Assembly (NCBI RefSeq): GCF_002234675.1
Contig: NC_019871.2
Coordinates: 19,624,604-19,688,603 of the forward strand
Direction of reading: 5' to 3'
Source of the DNA: Oryzias latipes
Taxonomy: Eukaryota > Chordata > Actinopteri > Beloniformes > Adrianichthyidae
Length of the DNA: 64,000 nucleotides
Position numbers and translations under genes: made by a program. Each line of letters begins with the position of its first letter. Within the stretch, counting starts at the first letter, position 1. This document shows, in pieces, positions 9,774-21,327 of this stretch. Below the pieces are notes generated by a model. That model saw only the letters and a program-made list of their open reading frames with translations. It did not search any database and was not told the DNA's origin.

Positions 9774-12700
9774 ATGGCGGAGAGGTCTTCTGAACGGGAT
9801 CAGTCTCAGCCCGTAAGTAATGCATTTATTTGATCATTCCCTCGTTGTGCGTCCTGTAATGTTATTGAATACTAAGTTGAAGCGTTCTCCTTTGCCAAGT
9901 GACATGTGTGAATGCTTTATGAACACTGCAGCCGAGTCGTTTGCAGAGTACCCCCACCGCAAATTAGCTCAGCTTTGTTTTGCTTAGCCTGTGCAAGTTG
10001 TGGCTGCCTGTGAGTGTGAGTGAAGTTCAGCTAGCGTCTATAGCCAATGATCTGTAGGTTCTTAACATGATTCAGATAGAACTAAGGGGAAAAGCATGCC
10101 GGATTTACAGCAGCAAAGAAAGTTTAATAAAAAGTATTGATTTGGAGACGGCGATTTGTTTAAACACTGATGCTATGCTATGCTAACTAGCTAGTTGTTC
10201 CGTGTGCTGCCTTTATGTAAACGCGATCCGGGTTAAAGTTAGACACAGCATTTTCACAGCCCAGACTTTAAGACGGGGTGGACTGTGCAACAAAGTTAAT
10301 TCATATGACATTCATGAAAACGGCATTTTTTAAATATAGCAGTCATGAATCCACTGTTGAATGAAAGAAGCCTCATTAAGTTTCTAACGTTAGAACCCGT
10401 ATTCATTGTGATGACCAGCCCTGTGAGATTGTGTCAGAGTGTCAGCCACTAAAATCCCCGTATCTTTACTTCCAATGACGTAATGACAAGAATCCCAAAC
10501 ATTATGTTTTTAGGCTGTTTTGTAGTCGATAAGTAGTCACAGAAAGGGTGGATGGGAGAAATCAGCTGTCAACAGTGATTTGAGTAGAAGTTACTGTAAG
10601 TATTACACACAGGCTTCCTGTGATCAGTGTCTTGTCTCTGATTTTTTTAAAGGTGTTCTTTACTACAAGCTCAAGTAATCATAGCAAGAGTGTTTTAAAA
10701 AAATTCCCCTTTCATATATTTGAAAATTATGTAATTTAAGATAAGACAGCTAAATGATCTAATCCATGTTTGTTGTGTTTTTATTTATTCTCTAGGAATT
10801 ACTGAAGCGTGACAGCGTGACAATCTTTTGTTCCTCGTGCCATCAGGCAATACAACTCTCTGGCAGGGCATCTTACAAGTAATTTCTTTTAATTTTACCC
10901 ACTGATTTTCCAATTATTTACCTTTTTTTATCAATCTTTTTATTTTGTGATATTTCTATTTGTAATGCATGTGTGTGTATGTGTTTTTTTAAGATGGCCG
11001 TTTTAAAAAAATTTCCTCAGGGAATATTAAATACCCTTCTATTCTATTCTATTTCATATTTTATCATCCTATTGTATTACTGTTTTACCTGTCAATTGGG
11101 AATTTAGCATTTTTGCCGCCGTAAACATCTGTCAGTTGAAAGTATTTGTACTTGTATTCCTTGTATCCTGTACCTGAGAAGATAGCAGACAACAACTGTG
11201 CAGACACCCACTTGGCCTTCTTCGGTGACGCTGTGAACGTTTATGGCTTTCCTCTGAGGTATTCATGTCATTCATAAAGAAATATTTTATTCACATATCA
11301 GGCAGTATAAGTACTTGGTTATTTGTACAAAAATAAAATTACTTTTTTTAGACTCCTCTCCATAAACAAAGGCAACTCTAAAACTCTTTCCCCTCATGAA
11401 TAACATTTTACCCCCCCTTAACAGTCTCTCTCACCTCATTTTTTCCCCAGTGATACATGTAACCCACTCCTGCAATTTTTTAACCTAGAAATTCTACTTA
11501 TTGGCATCATACATAAGAACATTACATTTTAAACTGATGTGTACCGTATTGGCGATGCATTTGTAATTATGTGTTTGAGACATGATTTTCATGTTATTGT
11601 CAGGGTGAGAGGAGATCACGGAGGAGAAAATGTGGGCATAGCCGAGTTAATGCTCACAGTACGTACAACTGACACAAACGGGTTCATTGTGGGAAAAGTG
11701 TACACACAATCAACGGTGAGTTGAACCTAGTTTTAGAAGCTTTAATATATACACAGGGCTCCAGACTGCGTCCATTTGGTCGCATTTTGCGACCAAAATT
11801 TGAGAGTGTGCGACTGAATTTTACACCCAGTTGCACATGTGCTACCAGTAAATTTGCCTCCTCCACCCTCCGTATTTTTTATACATTAAACATGAAAGGA
11901 GCACGTCAATGATCGATGAAATGAGAGATGAAATCATCAATGAGACGCGAGCGCACACGCACGCAGGCAGACACACACACTCGCGCGAATACTCATGAGA
12001 CTGGAGCACACGCGAGCACACACTCGCGTTTCATTGAGTGATGCCTGAGGCGGCCAATGCGTCTGAGAAGAATAGGGAAAGTCACTGCAAGTGGCTAAAA
12101 TATGTGGAGGGGCGGGGCCTAGAGATAATCGAGTGCACGTAAACATCCATGGGAAGGAAACAGAGACAAATATCATCACAACCTGATATGTGCGTCTGAG
12201 CTATGAGCAAGCGAACTATTGATTCGTTCTTCCGACCTGCAGCTAGTGTACCAGTGACAGAGTGTACAGCAGGGGTCTCAAACTCGCATGAAGTCGAAGC
12301 TGCAGCGAGACTGAAAGAGACCAGGAATTAGGAGTTGTCCTTAACATTCAATTTCGTTTTAATATGCCTCTCCCCCTAAGTATGAGCTGTGATATTACAT
12401 CTTCTATAATTATTTTAATGTTTTGTAATGGATGTAGCCTTTTTTTAATCAGTTGGTATTTTAAATTATTTTAATTGATCAGTGAACTACAAAAAACCCA
12501 TCAGGACGCATGTCCCATAATGCATTGTTTTGTAGTCTGTAGGGCAGCTTTTAGTCAGTTCAATACTAAATTTCCAGCTGCGTTCGCTCTGATTGGTGTC
12601 TTGCTCTCACCCCTTTCTCGGGATATTTTTGTTTTGATTGACAGGTGATGTTGGAGCAAAAACAAAAATATACGTCACACACCAGGTGATCTGTGCAGTG

Positions 12701-14160
12701 TTGCGTCCATCTGGGTGATCTCAAACACGCTTATTGTGCATCTTGGCTGAACCTATTTGGTGTCACCAACATGAATTTCCATCCTCTAATATTTACATAC
12801 ATTTAAGTATTGTTTGAAACTGTGAAATTACGAAAGGTTACTACGGTAATCACTTGTTACTAAAAACTTTTTTTATTCTAAATGTATGGTATTTTTTTTA
12901 CTATTTTTACTTAGTTGTACTGTCGTGACAGCGATGGTGCTGTCAGTTTACCTTCATGTTGCATCTTCAAAAGTGCAGAATAAAATATGACACTGAATTA
13001 GAAACAGCACATTGTAATTTCTGCATCTATTATTAAAGTATTTATTTGTAATACAGTGGAAATTAGTAGATTTGGTTAGAATGTTGATTTACGGTATGCG
13101 CCCCTAAATTTTCTGGTTGTGCCCCTAAAATTTTCAGTTAGGGGCCACTATGCTCCTAGTGAAAAAAGTTAGTCTGGAGCCCTGATACATAAAAGTGAAT
13201 GATGTATTAAAAATAAATCTGACAATATAATATTTCTTTTTGCTTTTTTCCAAATACAGGATTGAGCTCCTCTGGTGTGATGTCTTCGTGAGTGTTACTG
13301 GTTTATATTACAACATCCTGCACTCTCCTGAGGACCAAGACTTGCTCAATATCAGTCACATCACGTATTCTGCTGCCATTACATTTTTCTACCACGCATT
13401 CAGGCCAGTTTGGATGTCTTTAGTGACGCGTGGGACACCCATCCAATCAGGACGGAGCAAAGCATGACACCAAATCAGCTGTGGCAGTTGGGCTTGACCC
13501 AGAACCCTGTTTCTGATCCCCGGGTAAATGCTTTATTTAATCTCACTGTACTGGACAACTGATTTGTGTGCAGTTTGACTAAAGTGGAAAGTATCAAGAA
13601 GAGTATCATGAAATCATAATGACTACAGTGAATTTTCATCGAAAATGAATGAAAAGGATTATTGTTGTGTGGTGCAAACAATTTCCCTAAATTGTTTGTT
13701 TGTAGGAAGAATAGCACATCTGCAAGTTCAAAATGCATCACAATGCATGGCCTTATGAGCCATCAGATGTACTAATGTCACTACTTTGTTAAGGTTCACT
13801 TATTTGCAAATTATAAACAGTTATGGAGATATGAGGTCTGCCTGCAAGCAACAGTATAAGTTATTATTAGTCGGTCACTGTTCCTACATAATCTAAAACA
13901 CAAAAAAACAGTGCTGTTCATAAACAGTATCTTTTTTTTTTTTTTTTTGTCAGGGTATGCTGGTTCCAGAGATTGAATGGGAGGAGAGTGGATCCATGGC
14001 TGAACCTCATCCTGGGATCAATGTCCCGGTATGGGACAGTCCTCTTTTGGGTCCACAAATGTTGGAACTGCAAGACGACATCAATCCATTGTGGAATTCA
14101 CACCGTTTGGGAGTGGACCTACATCTTTACTGTCCAGTGTGTTTAGAACTTAATTTAGGC
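9774..14160 (+). pseudogene. Decayed DDE (integrase-like) transposase gene of the IS3EU-like element
   Basis: Recognisable exons with GT-AG edges are 9774-9812 (MAERSSERDQSQP), 10796-10878 (a CSSCH motif), about 11180-11258 (ends NVYGFPLR), 11604-11715 (RGDHGGENVG, the second catalytic Asp region), 13260-13523 (RIELLWCDVF, with the catalytic Glu) and from 13954 (GMLVPEIEWEES). The order matches the rve-fold transposases of fish DNA transposons that cut and insert element ends. The expected region with the first catalytic Asp (an IDG-type stretch before NNCADTHLAFF) was not found, and exon 13260-13523 has a frameshift near 13400, so the enzyme is inactive. The 11716-13259 intron is filled by another transposon. 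Confidence 0.7.
11754..13184. mobile_element. hAT-like element, 1.43 kb, inside the transposase intron
   Basis: The ends are CAGGGCTCCAGACT and AGTCTGGAGCCCTG, flanked by ATACA on both sides (11749-11753 and 13185-13189). CAGGG...CCCTG ends with a 5-bp duplication fit the hAT5 type. An ATG at 12203 opens MSKRTIDSFFRPAASVPVTE, the start typical of zinc-finger hAT transposases, and then coding capacity is lost, so this looks like an internal deletion derivative of an autonomous element. Confidence 0.8.
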
Positions 14161-15034
14161 GACATAATTACATACAGAAGAAGAGAGACTGAGGGGAGCA
14201 AGACAGAGTTCAAATCAATACTGCTGTATTGTTCAAGGGACTTCATTGTATGTAAGGAAGTTATGAAAATTAGTTCCAGTTTAAATAAAATTCAAATCAG
14301 TAGAGATCCCACATTTGCTTAAATTTTGATGTTTTAATCTGTCCATGTTTTCACTGAATTTTACTCTGCAATAAAGGGTGAATGTTTGCAGTTTGTTGTT
14401 CTATGACCATCTTTTGTTGTGTAGTATTTAACCAGCTATAAAACCCAGAGAGATGAGGATCTTTTTTGCAAGGGTGACCTGGCCAAGAGGTGTATATGTA
14501 TATGGTTACAATATAAAATCAATGACATTTGAGTTATTAAAAAAATAAAATTAAGGTCAAGCAAAGTGACCTCGGGCTGAGCAGGGGAGGTGTGTTGGGT
14601 ATCTGTGATTGACAGTGAGATGAACTTGAGGTAATGTAGTCCCACTGCGTGGTACGGAGCAAAGTGATGCCAGTTTCTCCACAAAACCTGTGGAAGTTGA
14701 AGATTTTTCTCCTCCACCTTCATATGATCAAAACCGTGTCTGAGTGTTGAAATGACGCTAGCATGAAAGCTAAGAGAATAACGTACAAACAATCCCGAGT
14801 GAAACATTCATTTTTAATCTAATGACCAGTACAAAGTTCGATGGATTCAATGTCAACTGCATTCAACCACTGTTGCCTTGCTTCCAGGTCCACTGAAAAG
14901 TTGCACAAGCCAGTAATTTTTGACAACCGAAGGCAATAAACCGACAAGCCATGCTAAGGCTAACACGCTAACGACCGACTGGTCCAGAATCAAAAAAGGG
15001 CGGGGCTTTTGCCACCCGCAGAAAGCGTAGAGAA

Positions 15035-15562
15035 AGTGTAAGGGGCCATTCGATTGGCTAAAAGCGAACCCGCCTGCTTTGCCGATGAGTTTGATTGACA
15101 GATTCACTAGCCAATGGTGACATTAGTTGACCCGCTCCGTCAGATGAGTCTCAATATTCACCGTAGAAAATTCTCTCACACACACGGGGAGATTCACAAA
15201 CGAGAACGGGATTTTGAATGCACAGTCTGCAGTTCGAATGATCTGTGAGTTCACATCACATGTGTACCTAAAAATCATGTTTGTGAAGCACTTACTGTGC
15301 ATTTCTGATACATTTATTGTGAATTACTAAAATGTTTTTTGTGAAACACAGTGTGCACATTTGTGAGAAACACTTATTGTGCATTTGTAAAACATTTAGT
15401 GTGCATTTGTGAAACACAATCTGTGTGTTTGTGAAACACAGGGTGTGTATTTCCGAATTTATTTTTCACGTTTGCATAAAATGACATTTGTGAATCGGAG
15501 CGTGTGCATTTGTAAAACCGGTTGTGTGCATTTCTGATTATTGAGACTGAATTAACTCCATA
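15035..15562 (-). repeat. Right terminal inverted repeat
   Basis: Reverse complement of the left arm from the inner limit AGTGTAAGGGGCC outwards, with a single copy of the terminal 73 bp. Confidence 0.85.
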
Positions 15563-15841
15563 AAAGTACAGTCCCCTGTGGAGCTCCCACGTTGCTGACC
15601 ACAGTGTCAGATGTGATGTCCTTCAGCCTGACGTACTGTGGTCTGTCGGTGAGGTAGCTGGAAATCCAAGCAACCAGGCACGGGTCCACTCGCATACTGG
15701 AGAGTTTTTCCTGGAGTACAAGGGGCTGGATGGTGTTGAAGGCACTGGAAAAGTCCAGGAAAGTAATCCTTACAGTGCCTTTTCCCTTGTCCAGATGCGA
15801 GTGTGCTCTGTGTAGGAGGAAGAGGATGGCATCCTCTACTC
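15563..15841 (-). pseudogene. Rex1-like LINE reverse transcriptase, piece 2
   Basis: The minus strand encodes AILFLLHRAHSHLDKGKG, then ITFLDFSSAFNTIQP (RT motif A, catalytic Asp in FLDFSSAFN), SYLTDRPQYVRL and GAPQGTVL. It continues into piece 1 across the 9106-15562 insertion and into piece 3 across the 15842-16952 insertion. Confidence 0.85.
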
Positions 15842-16952
15842 CAGGGGTCGGGAACCTATGGCTCGCGAGCCATATATGGCTCTTTTGATGGTCACATGTG
15901 GCTCGCAGACAAATCTTTAATTATACTTTTTTTTTTTCATTAGACCAGTCCTCGGCGCGATGCGATGCCAGAGGCGCGCAGTAGTAGCGGTGCTTAGAGA
16001 GAGAAATCTGCGCCAGCGCTATCAGTTACTATTATCTATTATTTCACAGAGTTTGTACCAGCTGAAAACCTGTGAATTGCCGTGCCTAAAACTGCGCGCT
16101 CCCGTCTCTGAGAAAGAGCGCGCAGTTGCGGAGACGGGATGTGTGAGGAAGAAAGCAGAGGGTGGGGGTGAGGGGTTGTGGGGACCGGCAGCAGGTGAAT
16201 CGCGCTGGGATTGTAAAAACGTAAAACCCGCTGCCTGTCACTCACTGTAGCGTGTGAGTGTGTGTTTGGCTCCAGGTCTGCATGTGAGCAGTCTTTGTCA
16301 CATCTAAAGAACATTCAGACCTATGATCACATTTAAAGTCTCAACGCCTGCATGAAGCAGAAACTCACCACGTATCAACCAGACTAGACCATCAGCAAAA
16401 CTACCACGAGAAATACTCATCATTTATTAGCAACAGCATAACAATGTTATTAAAAAGAATCCACAGACTTATTGTACTTTAAAAATGTTGAAATTACATC
16501 AAATGCACACATTCACTTGTATATTTAGTTTTAAATATATTGTCGCGGACAGAGTTTAACTTGGCTGTTGGGTCGCCTGAGTTCTGGAACGCACCAAGCA
16601 GAGATCTGATTGGCCCTCAGTTCTGTCGCTCAGCCTGTTGTTAGGTAATTTGGACCAATGGGGTTCAGCTATGGGCCAAATAAGGGAAATGGGAGGGCTG
16701 GAGCGGGAGCAGGTGAATATAAAGTTGGGAGAAGCGCTCTCATCTCGCTGGAGAGATTCAGAAGTTGCTGAATTAATTGTACGGCGTTTGTTGTGGTCTG
16801 CAGTAACCAGAATAAAGAACCTTAAAAGAGGTTAAGACTCTGTGCCTCAGTGTGGGAAAGGGACACTACATTATTGTATGGCTCTTTCGAAATTACATTT
16901 AAAAATATGTGGCGTTTATGGCTCTCTCGGCAAAAAAGGTTCCCGACCCCTG
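15842..16952. mobile_element. hAT non-autonomous element, 1.1 kb, in the Rex1-like copy
   Basis: The ends are CAGGGGTCGGGAACC and GGTTCCCGACCCCTG, flanked by a perfect 8-bp duplication CTCTACTC (15834-15841 and 16953-16960). Subterminal TATGGCTC words recur at both ends (15859-15885 and 16876-16925). No transposase frame is visible. Confidence 0.88.
16541..16870. repeat. Probable solo LTR inside the hAT element
   Basis: It begins TGTCGCGGACAG and ends GGGACACTACA, with a TATA-like GAATATAAAG near 16715 and AATAAAG near 16811, the arrangement of an LTR promoter and polyadenylation signal. I could not find a clear target duplication, so the borders are uncertain. Confidence 0.5.
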
Positions 16953-17003
16953 CTCTACTCCAACCTCTGCCCGGTAGGCGAACTGTAGGGGGTCGCAGGA
17001 CTT
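16953..17003 (-). pseudogene. Rex1-like LINE reverse transcriptase, piece 3
   Basis: A short minus-strand stretch encoding KKSCDPLQFAYRAEVGVE, the RT segment that precedes piece 2. The homology stops near 17003, so the LINE copy is 5' truncated there, as is usual for LINE insertions. Confidence 0.75.
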
Positions 17004-17104
17004 CTTACAAATAAAAATAATTATAACAAAGAATTTTAAAAAATAATTTTTAAACATGTAGAAGTTTTAGACCTCTTTTACATGTAATTTAAATTATTTA
17101 GAAA

Positions 17105-17300
17105 AGCCCAACAATAAGTCAATAGTAATAATAATAAATAATAACAATATATAAATAATAAGTAAATTATAATAATAAATGATAACGATAAATCAATAAT
17201 AAGTCAATAGTAATAAATAATAATAATAAATCAATAATAAGTCAACAATAAGTCCAAACTTAACAACAGATTTACCCTTTAAAAAAATAGATAGATTTAC
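17105..17300. repeat. AT-rich (TAA)n-type low-complexity tract
   Basis: Irregular runs of AATAATAATAA with interspersed AAGTCAATAG words; nothing coding. Confidence 0.85.
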
Positions 17301-17302
17301 CC

Positions 17303-17520
17303 TACTGATTCATGTGAGTGATCAATTTGTGTAACACAGATGGTATGGTGCCGGGTTTCAAGCGAACAGTCTGGCCAGTCTCATCAAAATGTGTTTCCAC
17401 AAAATGTTTTGAACATAGCCAGACTGTATTGCTAGTTCGTAACCACAGTGATCCATCGGGGTTAGCTGTTTTGAAAGCTAAGGCCCACTTTTTCCTTAAG
17501 TCTGAATACATTGAAAACCT
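17303..17520 (-). pseudogene. THAP-domain exon fragment
   Basis: After an acceptor-like TTCTTGCAG (about 17521-17529) the minus strand encodes [12 protein letters not shown], then [16 protein letters not shown] and [17 protein letters not shown], ending at a stop near 17303. This is the C-terminal half of a THAP zinc finger (the CSKHF ... F motif and the closing P residue), a DNA-binding domain in P-element-type transposases and their domesticated relatives. The N-terminal C2 pair is missing nearby, so it is a fragment, more likely transposon-derived than a host gene. Confidence 0.6.
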
Positions 17521-17749
17521 GCAAGAAAAGTTCAGCCTCTGAGTCATAAATGTATAAAAATTACAGTAATATCCTATTCCTAGTATGCTGTATACAGGTT
17601 TAACAAAATAAAGTTTGCATTTATGTCGATAGCAAACTATACGTACATCATGCAGCATGTTGATAATAGCCCTGCAGCATCATGCATGTCAACATGTGTA
17701 CTATTAAAAAAAAACATGTGTACTATTAATGAAGCCCCTGCAGCTTTAA

Positions 17750-18037
17750 AAGAAAAAATATATACTTACCTGTCAAATGTTATGCCTTTCTCCTTCGTGG
17801 ACTCATTTCTGTCTGAGTCTATGTAGGCGGAAATGAAATTGCAAACTTTAGATCAGAGTTTAGTGGAAAAAAGGCATGACCAAAATATATGTAAAGCATC
17901 TTCAGGGGGTTCTTGACAAAAATATCAGATTACATTTTAAATCTTTGTAGATATAGTCTAGATGGGTAGAATTTATGGATTAATTGAAAGATTTCTTTCA
18001 CTTTATTGGTTAAAAGATATTTTGCTGGCAGAGGCCA
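17750..18037 (-). pseudogene. L1 ORF2 C-terminal fragment, distal part
   Basis: The minus strand reads WPLPAKYLLTNKVKEI, then LIHKFYPSRLYLQRFK and a decayed FVKNPLKMLYIYF-type stretch, typical of the region after the RT in fish L1 ORF2. It continues from 21727 across the Harbinger-like insertion. Stops and shifts are present near its end. Confidence 0.7.
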
Positions 18038-18319
18038 GGGGCCTCATTTATAAAACTTTGCGTAGGATTTGCGTCAGAAGTGGCGTACGGATGAAACATA
18101 TGACGTGCGTACGCACAGAAATATTCGGATTTATAAAACCATGCCCACGCACATCATATGCATCTTTCCCTTAATAAATCACAACCAATTCTAAATGCTG
18201 CGCAGCTTTTGCGGCTTCATCACGACACGCCCATAGTTGCCCATAAATAGTCCGTGAAACGCCCACAAATGAATATTCATTGATTGCGAGATCATGGCAC
18301 ACACCGAGAGGAAATGAAA

Positions 18320-18485
18320 AAAACGAAACTTCACTCAATGTGAAGTAGAAGTTATCGTTGTCGAGGTGGAAAAGTGTTGTTTGGTGGGCACAGTGTGGGC
18401 ATTAATAATGCTAAAAAGGCACGTGAGCGGCAAACGGTGGCAGACGCCGTAAATGCTGTAGCCTCACAACCTCGGACCGTGGCCT
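18320..18485 (+). pseudogene. Harbinger Myb/SANT-like protein fragment, one frameshift
   Basis: The plus strand encodes RNFTQCEVEVIVVEVEK, then in a second frame VLFGGHSVGINNAKK and ADAVNAVASQPRTVA, the N-terminal Myb-like helix-turn-helix of Harbinger-encoded proteins (also seen in NAIF1-type proteins) that target the transposase to element ends. A one-base shift near 18375 and loss of sequence after 18485 break it. Confidence 0.7.
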
Positions 18486-19001
18486 GTCCGAGGGGGTGGG
18501 GGGGGACTGGAGCGCCAGATGCATGCACCGGGTGACACGCGTGGTTCCTCCGAGTGCTCCTCTGTAACGCCGGGCCCAAAAGCCCGCAGAGGTCCAAAAG
18601 GACGGCTCGAGGAAGTCGGAACCGGCTCATAAGCCACTCATAAGCAAGTGTTCTTGCTGTCTAAAGATGCGTTCACTCCTAATTCTTCCATTTGCCACAT
18701 CTTCTAAGAGCACAAGATCAGCCATTGTGCGTCATTACGCATTGTGATGGGGCATTTTATTTCCATCCATTTAATTACATCTGACAAGCTACAGATGTCC
18801 GTAATAATCGACGTGGAAATGGGAAATTGTTCAGCGCAAATGTAATTTCTTGTTGCTTTCTGAATGGTTGAGACACACGCCATACATGGTTTTATCAAAA
18901 ATAAAACAAACTAAAGGCATATGCATGAATACCATAATTCCGTAGCTTATGAAGAAATGTTTTAATATGAAAACAACTTTCCCCAGTGGACACTTAGTGC
19001 G

Positions 19002-19030
19002 TCTGTCTGTCTGTCTGTCCGTCCGTCCGC
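19002..19030. repeat. (GTCT)n/(GTCC)n microsatellite
   Basis: Short tetranucleotide run GTCTGTCTGTCTGTCC and onward, inside the Harbinger-like element. Confidence 0.85.
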
Positions 19031-19151
19031 ACGCCCGCACCTATATCGGCTCCGCCAGACGGACACATTAACGGGAATATCAGTTTTGTAAATTATTTTG
19101 TTCTGTTAACTATATAATTTATGAGGATGAATTGCACACCATGCCAATATT

Positions 19152-21327
19152 CAGGGCCGGCCCTGGTCTTCTGGGGGCCCTAAGCGAAATGTAATTTGTG
19201 GGCCCTCTAACTGATCAGCAGCACCAAAAAAAACGCAACTGTTGTTGTAATATAAATGAGATCTGTCTATTAATACATTTGTGAATTATTGTTGCTGCCA
19301 AAGAATTGAATACAGTATATTGCCTGCATGTTGGATGCACATTAAGTGGTGCTAAACAAATTTTAAATGCAAAGAAAAAAAAAGAATGACAAATGTATAT
19401 AGATATATATTTTTTAATATAACATTAGGCACTCAACAAATGACATTCACAAAACTCCAACTTATTAAAAACAGCAACTTAATTGCAAATCAAATGACAA
19501 TAAAACAATCCAACATAAAGAACACAACAGCTCAATGAGGGGGAGTTTGGAAAGTCAGAGTCTTCATCAGTCTGAAAAGGACCAAATCCATTCTTTCTGG
19601 ATCAGAGAGTGTGGTTGGCCGTTCAGCTGGACCAACTGGATTTGAGGTACCGGTAGGTGGAATTTTGGATCCACTAGGCTCCTCTTCCAAACAGGCATCT
19701 CTTGGAGCCTCTGGAACATAAGATACATAACTTCAATAAAAGCAAACAGTGAAAAGTCAAACAGTCAAATGTTTCTCTTTCAACAGTAGATGTGGTGACA
19801 GGAGTTTCTCCTGCAGCTAAAAAACAAGAATTATTATTATACAATAATCAATGATAAAGCTAATAAAATATCTATAGCAGAATACTAATAATATAGTGGC
19901 TCGTTTAAAATCTGTGTGCAGGTTTTTCACAATGTCATGATCTTTTTATATATTTATGAGAGATTTATTGTTTGATTGTATATTTGCATAAGGTCATATT
20001 TAATTAATTTAATTATGAACAGTTTGGAGCTCCATACTCTTCAGCTGCTGTTTATGAAAAAAAGGGTTTATGCAGACACTGTTTTTTCTATTACTTTACA
20101 TGCTTTTAAAATTACCTGAGATTAAATCTTCAGTGAAGTCAGGAACATCTTGGGATGTGGACGCTGCACCTCCTCCAATACTTTTTGAGAGCAGAAGAAA
20201 CTGTCTGATGAGACACAACTGTGCAAAACATCATCATTATGTAAAATAATGCATGTGCAAACTACAAATAAGAAATAAATGTACCTATTTATAAATAATA
20301 AAATGTGAACACTAATTTGAGAATAAGTGGAAATATAAGCCTTTTATACACTTCTTTTTGTATAATTTTGTATGTTCATAATTTTAAAATTAGTACATTT
20401 ATTTTGTTTGTCATTAATAGATGAGAACCTTTATTTCCTATGTATTTGGTAGTTTTTATTCTCCATATTTCATGCCAATGCAAGATTTTAAGACACACTC
20501 ATTGTTGTAAAACTCAGACTACCTGACTGTCTAAAACAGATAAACAGCAGTTTTTATGCTGTAATAAACCGGAAAATGCAGAACGCACTAAGTATGTGTT
20601 AGCAAAACAATGAAACGATAGCGTGAGTTAAAACATTTTTCAGCCATCATATCGTTGTCATTATTTACTTTTCTTTACTCTCCGCCGTTTTAGAAGGTCA
20701 TGTAAGACCACATCTTGGAAACTTGGGTATCAAAATATTTTCGAGTTTTCCATGGGAAATTACGACAAACGGGGTCGTTTATGTGCAAACTTCAGCTCAG
20801 ACACATCGCTTAGTATTTTACGTAAATTGCGCAGCTGCACAGAAATGCTGGATAATGTAAAAATAAAGCCCCAACATCCTCCAAACTTACCTTGTGATTG
20901 ATGTTGAAGTTATTTATCTTTTTTTCGCTCCTGATGATAAAGTCTCTGAGGAATGACGTTTTCTTGTTGTCGCTTTGATCAGCGTGACAAAATATGCTCG
21001 TTTTTTTCATTTTTCCCAACTTTATTGAAACAAAATGTGCTCGTAACTGTACAGTGTGCCAGGCTCAGATGCAATTATGTTGACCAATCGTTGCTAAATG
21101 GTGTAACGTCATTATTTGGGTTGGTCAGATTGTGCTGACAAGGGGGATCATTAAAGTGCAGGCAACTTTCTTTTGCACAACATTCAGAGCACACGTTGGT
21201 AAGGAAGTTTTATGAAATGGGTTGCCAGATTTGGGTCTTTTTTAATTTAATTTTTGTCGCCACTTCGGGGCCCTGCTGGTGACGGGGGCCCTACGCGGCT
21301 GCGTAATTCGCGTATAGGGAGGGCCGG
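19152..21327 (-). mobile_element. Nested 2.2-kb element with CAGGGCCGGCC ends and ~13-bp flanking repeat
   Basis: It starts CAGGGCCGGCCCTGG and ends AGGGAGGGCCGG, with GGGGGCCCTA words near both ends. The flanks CCATGCCAATATT occur at 19139-19151 and 21328-21340. The innermost 8 bp would fit hAT; the full 13 bp is longer than usual. It carries three minus-strand exons. Superfamily assignment is open. Confidence 0.65.
19532..21010 (-). pseudogene. Truncated ZMYM/hAT-like ORF of the nested element
   Basis: Exons with GT-AG edges: 20891-21010 (ATG at 21010; MKKTSIFCHADQSDNKK), 20116-20218 (SKSIGGGAASTSQDVPDF) and 19532-19710 (APRDACLEEEPSGSK ... PAERPTTLSDPE, stop at 19532-19534). A Ser/Gly/Ala linker and an ERPTTLSD-type stretch resemble the N-terminal region of fish zinc-finger MYM/hAT transposases, but no zinc finger or catalytic domain follows. 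A small extra exon near 19720-19820 is possible. Confidence 0.45.

Larger units (their letters stand above)
9106..15562. mobile_element. 6.46-kb DNA transposon, IS3EU-like, 528-bp inverted repeats, 6-bp duplication
   Basis: The termini are TATGGAGTTAATTCAGTCTC and its reverse complement, and the flanks are AAAGTA on both sides (9100-9105 and 15563-15568). Removing the element rejoins the Rex1 reverse transcriptase frame. The interior holds decayed exons of an integrase-like DDE protein on the plus strand. A 6-bp duplication with an rve-type transposase fits the eukaryotic IS3EU group; a Ginger-type element is less likely, because those give shorter duplications. Family naming is inference; borders are seen directly. 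Confidence 0.8.

Noticed and set aside
17760-17830. Possible first exon for the THAP fragment (KGITFD followed by GTAAGT)
   Set aside because: The sequence runs on from L1 ORF2 at 17840-18037 without a break and lacks the THAP Cys pair; the splice-like motif is probably chance.
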